DNA of 13,531 bases, from assembly GCA_900549355.1 (NCBI GenBank), contig UROA01000043.1:1-13531 (forward strand), given 5' to 3'. This DNA is from an uncultured Collinsella sp. (GTDB taxonomy: Bacteria > Actinomycetota > Coriobacteriia > Coriobacteriales > Coriobacteriaceae). Both the position numbers and the translations under genes were made by a program. The notes beneath the pieces were generated by a model. It was not told where the DNA came from and searched no databases. It was given only the letters and a program-made list of their open reading frames with translations. This document shows positions 6,155 to 12,010 of the stretch, one piece after another (the first letter of the stretch is position 1; the number at the start of each line of letters is the position of its first letter).

Positions 6155-7003
6155 ATGAACGAGCAGGTTTGCACCAAGGCTGTGGATACGTGTGGCTATC
6201 CGGTCGAGACTACGGGCAATGCGGTGCTGGACATCTTGGAGCATCGCTCGTCCACGCGTGCCTTTGCGCGTGATGACGACGACCGTCCCGTGGCGGTGAC
6301 CGACGAGCAGCGCGCAGCGATTTTGCATGCGGCGAGTCGCGCGCCGTCGGCGGGCGCCATGATGATGTATTCCATCGTGAGCATTCGCGAGCAGGCTACG
6401 CTGGACCGTCTGGCCGACCTGTGCGACCACCAACCCATGATTGCCAAGGCGCCCTGGGCACTCATATTTGTGGTCGATTATGCCAAGTGGATCGATCTGT
6501 TTGAGCACGTGGGCTGCTTTGAGCCCGAGTTTGTCGAGCGCACGGGCAAGGCGCCCCGCCGCGCGCCGGGTTTGGGCGACTTTGCCATCGCGGCCCAGGA
6601 CGCCGTGATCGCCGCGCAAAACGCCGTGGTTGCCGCTGAGGCCCTGGGGCTGGGGAGCTGCTACATCGGCGATATCGTCGAGAACGCCGAGGAAGTCGCC
6701 GAGCTGCTGCACTTGCCGCCCTATACCATGCCGCTGTCGATGCTCATCATCGGCACGCCCCGTAAGGAGCGTCCGGCAATCGCGCATCCCGTGGTGAACC
6801 TGGTGCACGAGGAGCGCTACTGCCGTGCGGATGCCGCGACCATGGACGCGCAGGTGGCCGAGATGGACGCGATGTTCCGTCCACACGCCCGCGAGGTGGG
6901 GGAGCGCGTCGCGGATATCTATACCCGCAAGCACACCAGTCCCTTTATGGCCGAGATGAGCCGCTCCATGGAGTGGTGGTTCAAAAATTGGCTCGGAAAA
7001 TGA
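6155..7003 (+). CDS. Nitroreductase-family FMN oxidoreductase
   Basis: This is a 282-residue protein of the nitroreductase superfamily, whose members are normally cytoplasmic FMN homodimers that use NAD(P)H to reduce nitro groups, quinones, flavins or related substrates. Near the N-terminus, ILEHRSSTRAF (residues 27-37) has the Arg-Ser-x-x-Arg pattern that contacts FMN phosphate. ASRAPSAG (60-67) follows, then the core helix IAAQDAVIAAQNAVVAAEALGLGSCYIGDI (145-174), and MLIIGTPRKERP (196-207), a strong match to the family's last FMN-binding segment. Between residues 110 and 140 there is an insertion (EHVGCFEPEF...). A C-terminal extension of about 75 residues ends in Trp/Lys-rich sequence, making it longer than minimal members of about 200 residues. 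It is divergent from the LtaS-like gene and followed by a palindrome. The natural substrate cannot be read from sequence. Confidence 0.9.
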   Translation: MNEQVCTKAVDTCGYPVETTGNAVLDILEHRSSTRAFARDDDDRPVAVTDEQRAAILHAASRAPSAGAMMMYSIVSIREQATLDRLADLCDHQPMIAKAPWALIFVVDYAKWIDLFEHVGCFEPEFVERTGKAPRRAPGLGDFAIAAQDAVIAAQNAVVAAEALGLGSCYIGDIVENAEEVAELLHLPPYTMPLSMLIIGTPRKERPAIAHPVVNLVHEERYCRADAATMDAQVAEMDAMFRPHAREVGERVADIYTRKHTSPFMAEMSRSMEWWFKNWLGK

Positions 7004-7006
7004 CGG

Positions 7007-7037
7007 ATGTGACAAAGGGACCGTCCCTTTGTCACAT
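7007..7037. repeat. Perfect 15-bp-arm palindrome (CAAAGGG/CCCTTTG type)
   Basis: The arms at 7007-7021 and 7023-7037 (ATGTGACAAAGGGAC and its complement) are perfectly complementary around one central base. It begins 4 nt after the nitroreductase stop codon. There is no T tract, so it is a poor Rho-independent terminator, although the hairpin could protect the 3' end of the mRNA. The core shares ACAAAGG and GTCCC-TTTGT elements with the palindrome at 9501-9539. Repeats of this look recur in intergenic gaps of several bacterial groups and are often linked to REP-type elements (recollection, not checked). Confidence 0.9.
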
Positions 7038-7100
7038 TCCATATCGCCACGGTGGCCTAAAGGCCGTATAAATGTTTATTTAGCTGGGAAAACAGTGCCA

Positions 7101-7127
7101 TTCAAACATGGGCCGATTACCTATAAT
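7101..7127 (+). promoter_or_regulatory. Candidate promoter of kup
   Basis: A consensus -10 box TATAAT lies at 7122-7127. The -35 is weak: TTCAAA (7101-7106) has a short 15-nt spacer, and CATTCA (7099-7104) a 17-nt one. Transcription would start near 7133-7136, leaving a leader of only about 28 nt with no room for a long riboswitch. A weak -35 would fit a promoter needing an activator. Confidence 0.5.
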
Positions 7128-7146
7128 CCCTTCGAACATTAAAGTT

Positions 7147-7152
7147 GGGAGG
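7147..7152 (+). promoter_or_regulatory. Ribosome binding site deciding the kup start
   Basis: GGGAGG is 10 nt before the ATG at 7163. The longest open frame would start at a TTG at 7145, but that would put this site inside the coding sequence and add six residues not typical of Kup proteins. Confidence 0.7.
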
Positions 7153-7162
7153 AAACCGGCTT

Positions 7163-9190
7163 ATGGAACAAAAGGCCAAGGAGGCAGCCTCGCACGCTGC
7201 GATTCCTGTGAGCATCTCGGCGATGCTCGTCACGCTGGGCGTGGTGTACGGCGATATCGGCACCAGCCCTATGTATGTAACCAAGGCGCTCGTTGCCGGC
7301 AACGGCGGCATCGGAAGCGTGACGGAGGAGTTCGTGCTTGGCGCGCTCTCCCTTGTCGTGTGGACGGTCACGCTGCTGACCACCATCAAGTATGTGCTCA
7401 TCTCGCTGCGCGCCGATAACCATGGTGAGGGCGGCATCTTTGCCCTGTACAGCCTGGTCAAGCGCTGTGGCAAGTGGCTTATCATCCCCGCCATGCTGGG
7501 TGGCGCCGCGCTGCTCGCCGACGGCATCCTGACGCCGGCCGTTACCGTTACCACGGCCATCGAGGGCCTGCGCACCATTCCGGCGGTCCATGCCGTGCTG
7601 GGCGATGACCAGGGTCGCGTCGTCGCCATTACGCTCGCCATCATCATCGTGCTCTTCTTGGTGCAGCGCATCGGTACGGCCAAGATCGGTCACGCCTTTG
7701 GCCCCATCATGACGCTGTGGTTCCTGTTCCTGGGCGGCACGGGTCTGTTCTTTGTCTTCCAGTACCCCGCCGTGCTGCTGTGCCTCAACCCGCTGCGTGG
7801 CATCGGCTTTTTGTTGAGCCCCAACAACCACGCGGGCATCATGATTCTGGGCAGCTGCTTCCTTGCCACCACCGGTGCCGAGGCACTCTATTCCGACATG
7901 GGCCATGTGGGCCGCGGCAACATCTACGCCACCTGGCCGTTCGTTAAGTGCTGCTTGCTGCTGTCCTACATGGGCCAGGGCGCGTGGCTTATCAACAATG
8001 CCGCCAACCCCGAGCTCATGGGCATTGCCGATCTCAACCCGTTCTACCAGATGCTCGCCCCGGGCCTGCGCCCGTTTGCCGTAGGCCTTTCCACCGTCGC
8101 GGCCATCATTGCCTCGCAGGCGCTCATCACCGGCGCATTCTCGCTGGTGTCCGAGGCCAGCCGTCTGGACCTCATGCCGCACATGCAGGTCTTCTATCCT
8201 GCCGAGACCAAAGGCCAGCTCTACATCCCCATGGTCAACAACGTCATGCTTGTGGGCTGCGTCATCGTGGTGCTGCTGTTCCAGAACTCGGCGCATATGG
8301 AAGCCGCCTACGGCCTGGCCATTACGCTGACTATGATGTGCACCACGCTGCTGCTCTTCTTCTACCTGCACGAGGAGCGCAAGCTCAAGGTTGCTCCGTG
8401 GATCTTCGCGGCCTTCTTCCTTTTGCTCGAAGGCTTCTTCTTCGTGAGCTCGCTCACCAAGTTCTTCCACGGCGGCTACTTCACCATCCTCATGGCTGCA
8501 CTCATCATGGGCATTATGGTGTGCTGGTACAACGGCACGGCGGTCGAGCAGCGCCAGTTTACGCTGCTGCCGCTGCGCAGCTACCTGCCGCAGCTCAAGC
8601 GCCTGCGCGACGACGACCGTTACGAGCGCATGAGCGACAACGTCGTGTACCTGACCAAGGACACCCATACCGACTACATCGACCGCGATATCGTCTATTC
8701 GATCTTGGACAAGCATCCCAAGCGCGCCCGCGCCTGGTGGTTTGTGAATGTCGAGACCATGGACGAACCGCACACCTTTGCCTATTCGGTCGAGACGTTC
8801 GGCACCGACTACGTGTTCCGCGTGCATCTGTACCTGGGCTACAAGATCAACCAGCGCGTCAATGCCTACCTGCGTCAGGTTGTTCAGGACCTGGCTGCCA
8901 CCGGCGAGTTGCCGCCGCAGACGCATGACTACTCGGTCTACAAGGATCCGGGTAACATCGGCACGTTCAAGTTCGTCCTGATCCGTAAGCTTCTGGCGCC
9001 CGAAAGCGATGTGGAGCCCAGCGAGCGTACGGCCATCACGCTCAAGTACATCATCCGCCGCGCCGCCGGCACGCCTGCGCGTTGGTACGGCCTGGAGAAC
9101 TCCAACGTGAGCTTTGAGTACGTGCCGCTGTTCACCAAATTCAAGGCCGTGAACAAGATGCAGCGCCTGGCCCCCAATGAGCGGCCGTAG
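7163..9190 (+). CDS. kup: Kup/HAK/KT-family potassium uptake transporter
   Basis: This is a 675-residue potassium:proton symporter of the Kup family in the cytoplasmic membrane. Family motifs are GVVYGDIGTSP (residues 26-36) in the first membrane helix, DNHGEGG (85-91), LLADGILTPAVTV (117-129) and GAEALYSDMGHVG (238-250). A hydrophobic core of about twelve helices runs to about residue 455. A C-terminal cytosolic part of about 220 residues contains DKHPKRARAWWFVNV and ends in FTKFKAVNKMQRL. Its length is a little over the 622 residues of E. coli Kup. The gene has its own promoter-like site, and a small membrane protein gene follows 69 nt after the stop. A KdpDE-like two-component system lies further downstream, which suggests potassium-limitation control. 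The long open frame on the opposite strand is a codon-bias shadow. Confidence 0.97.
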   Translation: MEQKAKEAASHAAIPVSISAMLVTLGVVYGDIGTSPMYVTKALVAGNGGIGSVTEEFVLGALSLVVWTVTLLTTIKYVLISLRADNHGEGGIFALYSLVKRCGKWLIIPAMLGGAALLADGILTPAVTVTTAIEGLRTIPAVHAVLGDDQGRVVAITLAIIIVLFLVQRIGTAKIGHAFGPIMTLWFLFLGGTGLFFVFQYPAVLLCLNPLRGIGFLLSPNNHAGIMILGSCFLATTGAEALYSDMGHVGRGNIYATWPFVKCCLLLSYMGQGAWLINNAANPELMGIADLNPFYQMLAPGLRPFAVGLSTVAAIIASQALITGAFSLVSEASRLDLMPHMQVFYPAETKGQLYIPMVNNVMLVGCVIVVLLFQNSAHMEAAYGLAITLTMMCTTLLLFFYLHEERKLKVAPWIFAAFFLLLEGFFFVSSLTKFFHGGYFTILMAALIMGIMVCWYNGTAVEQRQFTLLPLRSYLPQLKRLRDDDRYERMSDNVVYLTKDTHTDYIDRDIVYSILDKHPKRARAWWFVNVETMDEPHTFAYSVETFGTDYVFRVHLYLGYKINQRVNAYLRQVVQDLAATGELPPQTHDYSVYKDPGNIGTFKFVLIRKLLAPESDVEPSERTAITLKYIIRRAAGTPARWYGLENSNVSFEYVPLFTKFKAVNKMQRLAPNERP

Positions 9191-9248
9191 TCGACGCTCG
9201 AGGTTTGTCTGCGAACGGGCGGGTTTGTATTGACGGGGATTGAGTCCT

Positions 9249-9254
9249 GGGAGG
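9249..9254 (+). promoter_or_regulatory. Ribosome binding site of the 64-residue membrane protein gene
   Basis: GGGAGG is 5 nt before ATG 9260. The stretch GGGAGGAAACC is the same as that in front of kup (7147-7157). An upstream TTG at 9230 would place this site inside the frame, so it is rejected. Confidence 0.7.
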
Positions 9255-9259
9255 AAACC

Positions 9260-9454
9260 ATGGATGCAAAGGTGCTTGACGGTTGCGATCTTGCGACCGA
9301 GCTGGTGCGTGAGGTACGCGCCGATGCTGCCGAAGATCGGTTCTTTACGAATCGGGCCAACATGGACATGGCCGACCGCGTGATTTCGATCGTGGTGACG
9401 GTGCTTGTCGCGGCGTGCGTGTGCGCACTGCTCGCGCACGTGCTGTTTGTCTAA
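9260..9454 (+). CDS. Small C-terminally anchored membrane protein downstream of kup
   Basis: The predicted product has 64 residues. A charged, soluble N-terminal part (about 1-39, with VREVRADAAEDRFFTNRANMD) is followed by one hydrophobic segment (about 41-63, VISIVVTVLVAACVCALLAH) ending right at the C-terminus, so it should sit in the membrane with its N-terminus in the cytoplasm. The coding case rests on a strong ribosome binding site, high third-position GC, and the clear charged-then-hydrophobic layout. It lies 69 nt after kup, with no terminator between, and just before a terminator-like palindrome, so it is probably co-transcribed with kup. I do not recognise a family. A role as a Kup accessory subunit, loosely analogous to KdpF in the Kdp pump, is an inference from position and topology only. 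Confidence 0.7.
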   Translation: MDAKVLDGCDLATELVREVRADAAEDRFFTNRANMDMADRVISIVVTVLVAACVCALLAHVLFV

Positions 9455-9500
9455 CGACCGCAGGTTGCAAAGGCTTTACACTTGGAACCACCACAAGGGG

Positions 9501-9547
9501 AAACCACCACAAAGGTGCCTGTCCCCTTTGTGGTGGTTTTTGTTTTT
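9501..9547 (+). terminator. CCACCACAAAGG palindrome, likely terminator of the kup unit
   Basis: The 15-bp arms AAACCACCACAAAGG (9501-9515) and its exact complement (9525-9539) enclose the 9-nt loop TGCCTGTCC. A T-rich tail with one G (9537-9547) follows, so it fits an intrinsic terminator for kup plus the small gene. A partial direct copy of the left arm (AACCACCACAAGGGG, 9486-9500) sits just before it. The core resembles the palindrome at 7007-7037. The spacing to the kinase start is 20 nt past the T tract, which leaves little room for a separate promoter. Confidence 0.75.
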
Positions 9548-9567
9548 GAGAGAGGGGCGGGGCGCTG

Positions 9568-11193
9568 ATGGACGTCCGTACGGACTGCGATATTGCCGAT
9601 AGCTTTTGGTGGCGGCGCACAACGCTGACGCGCCGCACTCCTCTGTATGACGCCTGCGTATCGGTGGGGCTGCTGGTCGCGGCGACGATTGTGGGCGCGC
9701 TGCTCGACCATCCGGGTCTCGCGCCGAGCATCATGATCGTCTATGTGTTCGCCGTTCAGCTGTGCGCATTTTTTACCTGGAGTCGCCTGTATTGCTTGCT
9801 GAGCTCGGCTGCCGCCGTGGCGCTCTACAACTTCTTGTTTGTCGATCCGCGCTACTCGCTGTCGCTTATCGACCGCGGCTATCCCGGCATGTTCTTCATC
9901 ATGTTCGTGGTCTCGCTTGTGTCGAGCTCGATTGCGTTGGCCCTGCGCCGCGCCTTGGCACAGGCTGCCGCCAGCGACCGCCGCACGCATATGGTGCTCG
10001 AGACCAACCGCATGTTGCAGCGCTGCGCCGATCAGCATCAGATCGTTCACGCCATGGCAACGCAGCTGGCGCGTCTTTCGGGCTGTTCGGTCGTGTGGTA
10101 CAGCGCCGACGACGAGGGTGATGACCTGCTGCCGCGTGCGACGTACACAGCCGTGGGCGATGCCGCGCCGGTGCACGAGCTGGCGCCGCAGATGCCGCCG
10201 CGGCTCTCGGCGTCCGCCTATGTGGGAACGCCGCTCGATGCCACCTATGGCGGCTCGGCGTTTTATGGCATCTACCTGACGGTTCGCACAGGCGACGGCT
10301 TCGTGCGCTCGGGCGACCCCGCCTCGGTGGTGGGCGTGCTGGCTATCGTTGCCGAGCCCGATGTGCTAACACACGAGGAACGGACGCTTGCCGATGCCAT
10401 CGTGAGCGAAGGCGAGCTGGCGCTCGATCGCGCCCGCGCCATGGAGGCCCGCGAAGAAGCGGCGGTGCTCGCCAAAAACGAACAGCTGCGCGCCAACCTG
10501 CTGCGCTCCATCTCGCACGATCTGCGCACGCCGCTTACCAGTATTTCGGGAAATGCCGACGTGCTGCTCGATCAGGGCTCGACCGGCACCGCGGTGCTCG
10601 ATGCCCAGACGCGCCGCGGCCTGCTTCTATCCATTCGCTCGGATGCGCTGTGGCTCAACGCCACCGTCGAGAATCTGCTCGCCATCACCAAACTCGAGGG
10701 TGGCGGCATGCATCTGTCGACTACGCTCGAGCTTATGGACGATATCGTCGAGGAGGCGCTGCGCCACGTAAGTCCGGCCGTGCGCGAGCACGACCTTAAG
10801 GTGGTGCCGTGCGACGAGCCGGCGCTCGTTAACGTCGATGCGCGCCTGATGGTGCAGCTGGTGGTCAATCTGGTGAACAATGCCATCACCTATACGCCCG
10901 CAGGCTCGCATATCGTGATTTCGATTGGCGTCGACGATGGACGCGTGGCGTGCTCGGTGGCCGATGACGGCCCGGGCATTGCGCCCGAGGACCGCGAGCG
11001 AATCTTTGAGTCGTTCTACACCGCCAACCACGGTTTGGCCGACAGCCACCGTAGCGTGGGCCTGGGACTTTCGCTCTGCCTCTCCATTGCATTGGCGCAT
11101 GGCGGTAGCATAGAGGTTGCCGCGGCGGACCCGCACGGCTCGGTCTTTACGATTGAGCTTCCCGTCGCCGACGTTTCGTTTGATAAGGAGTAA
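9568..11193 (+). CDS. kdpD: KdpD-like sensor histidine kinase lacking the N-terminal KdpD/USP half
   Basis: This 541-residue membrane kinase should autophosphorylate and pass phosphate to the response regulator encoded next to it. Residues 28-128 hold the four closely spaced hydrophobic segments of the DUF4118 module of KdpD, with short loops. About 145-290 is a GAF-like region. The H-box LLRSISHDLRTPLTSI (residues 311-326) gives phospho-acceptor His317. The ATPase domain follows with N-box NLVNNAITYTP (434-444), G1 DDGPGIAPE (466-474) and G2 VGLGLSLC (497-504). E. coli KdpD has 894 residues; here the cytoplasmic N-terminal KdpD and universal-stress-type domains are absent, and the reading starts just before the membrane module. 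The upstream sequence is a palindrome and non-coding, so this is not a truncated gene with its 5' part nearby. The start has only a loose G-rich ribosome binding site. It is operonic with the regulator gene. Confidence 0.88.
   Translation: MDVRTDCDIADSFWWRRTTLTRRTPLYDACVSVGLLVAATIVGALLDHPGLAPSIMIVYVFAVQLCAFFTWSRLYCLLSSAAAVALYNFLFVDPRYSLSLIDRGYPGMFFIMFVVSLVSSSIALALRRALAQAAASDRRTHMVLETNRMLQRCADQHQIVHAMATQLARLSGCSVVWYSADDEGDDLLPRATYTAVGDAAPVHELAPQMPPRLSASAYVGTPLDATYGGSAFYGIYLTVRTGDGFVRSGDPASVVGVLAIVAEPDVLTHEERTLADAIVSEGELALDRARAMEAREEAAVLAKNEQLRANLLRSISHDLRTPLTSISGNADVLLDQGSTGTAVLDAQTRRGLLLSIRSDALWLNATVENLLAITKLEGGGMHLSTTLELMDDIVEEALRHVSPAVREHDLKVVPCDEPALVNVDARLMVQLVVNLVNNAITYTPAGSHIVISIGVDDGRVACSVADDGPGIAPEDRERIFESFYTANHGLADSHRSVGLGLSLCLSIALAHGGSIEVAAADPHGSVFTIELPVADVSFDKE
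11185..11190 (+). promoter_or_regulatory. Ribosome binding site deciding the kdpE-like start
   Basis: AAGGAG, inside the last codons of the kinase gene, is 7 nt before GTG 11198. An upstream in-frame ATG at 11117 lies inside the kinase gene and would add 27 arginine-rich residues not found in response regulators. Confidence 0.8.
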
Positions 11194-11197
11194 CGCT

Positions 11198-11911
11198 GTG
11201 CCGAACTCTGCCGTAAAACCGCTCATCTTGGTCGTTGAGGACGACCCCGCCGTTCGCAACCTTATCGTTGCCGCGCTCGAGGCGCACGGCTTGCGCCATA
11301 TGGCCGTGGAGACCGCCCATGCCGCTATTGCCGCTGCCTCGTCGCAGGCGCCGAGCATCGTGCTACTCGATCTGGGCCTGCCCGATATGGACGGCGTCAA
11401 GGTGGTGGAGTCGGTGCGCGCATGGTCGGGCATGCCGATCATCGTGGTTTCGGCGCGCAGCGAGGACGCGGACAAGATCCGCGCACTCGATGCCGGCGCC
11501 GACGATTACCTGACCAAGCCGTTTTCGGTCGAGGAGCTGCTCGCGCGCATTCGTACGACACTCAGGCGCCTTTCGTATGCGCAAACGGGCGGCGTTGCCT
11601 CCGAGGGCTCGTTCGATACCGGTGAGCTGCATATCGATTTTGATGCCGGCATCGCCACGATGGATGGCGAGGAGCTGCATCTGACGCCGATCGAGTACAA
11701 ACTGCTATGCCTGCTGGCGCATAACGCCGACAAGGTGCTCACGCACCAGTCTATCCTGCACGAGATTTGGGGCACGGCAACCAAGAGCGACCTGGCGAGC
11801 CTGCGCGTCTTTATGGGCACGCTGCGCAAAAAGATCGAGTCCGACCCCGCGCACCCGCGCTATATCCAAACGCACGTGGGCATCGGCTACCGCCTGGTCA
11901 CCCAAGGCTAG
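11198..11911 (+). CDS. kdpE: KdpE-like OmpR/PhoB-family response regulator
   Basis: This is a 237-residue DNA-binding regulator, close to the usual 225-230 for KdpE. Receiver domain (about 8-122): acidic pair and neighbours LVVEDD (11-16), phospho-acceptor Asp58 in VLLDLGLPD, Ser86 in VVSAR, and Lys107 in LTKPF. Winged-helix domain (about 140-235): LTPIEYKLLCLLAHNADKVLTH, with recognition-region sequence SDLASLRVFMGTLRKKIESDP and the end RYIQTHVGIGYRL typical of OmpR-type regulators. The start is a GTG four bases after the kinase stop, with a good ribosome binding site, so kinase and regulator form one transcript. The expected target is a potassium uptake promoter. In this window the only potassium transporter is kup, whose promoter has a poor -35 box. 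KdpE identity is from family likeness plus the KdpD-type partner. Confidence 0.9.
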   Translation: MPNSAVKPLILVVEDDPAVRNLIVAALEAHGLRHMAVETAHAAIAAASSQAPSIVLLDLGLPDMDGVKVVESVRAWSGMPIIVVSARSEDADKIRALDAGADDYLTKPFSVEELLARIRTTLRRLSYAQTGGVASEGSFDTGELHIDFDAGIATMDGEELHLTPIEYKLLCLLAHNADKVLTHQSILHEIWGTATKSDLASLRVFMGTLRKKIESDPAHPRYIQTHVGIGYRLVTQG

Positions 11912-11935
11912 ATCGTCAACCACCATCCCAATATG

Positions 11936-12010
11936 AGTTGCGGTAAAATAGTTCCTGTTTGGGCCTTTACCAGGCTTTTTAGGAACTATTCCACCGCAAC
12001 TTTGTTATTT
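11936..12010 (+). terminator. Two-tier hairpin between convergent genes
   Basis: The outer stem AGTTGCGGT (11936-11944) pairs with ACCGCAACT (11993-12001). After a 3x3 internal loop, the inner stem ATAGTTCCT (11948-11956) pairs with AGGAACTAT (11981-11989). The 24-nt loop contains a small GCCT/AGGC stem followed by TTTTT, a possible nested terminator. TTTGTTATTT (12001-12010) follows on the plus strand and reaches over the end of the minus-strand methyltransferase gene. It should terminate the kinase-regulator transcript. On the minus strand no T run follows the hairpin. Confidence 0.7.

Noticed and set aside
7038..7162. A c-di-AMP (ydaO-type) riboswitch in front of kup, as occurs in other bacteria.
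   Set aside because: The promoter-like site leaves a leader of about 28 nt and none of the conserved ydaO sequence blocks were recognised in the gap.
7139..9439. A very long open frame on the minus strand opposite kup and the small gene.
   Set aside because: Its product is His/Gln/Arg-rich with no domain, as expected from the antisense of GC-biased codons; kup is certain on the plus strand.
9465..9503. GGCTTTACACTT resembling a lac-type -35 region upstream of the kinase gene.
   Set aside because: No -10 box at 16-18 nt; that position falls in the palindrome (GGGAAA). Treated as coincidence.
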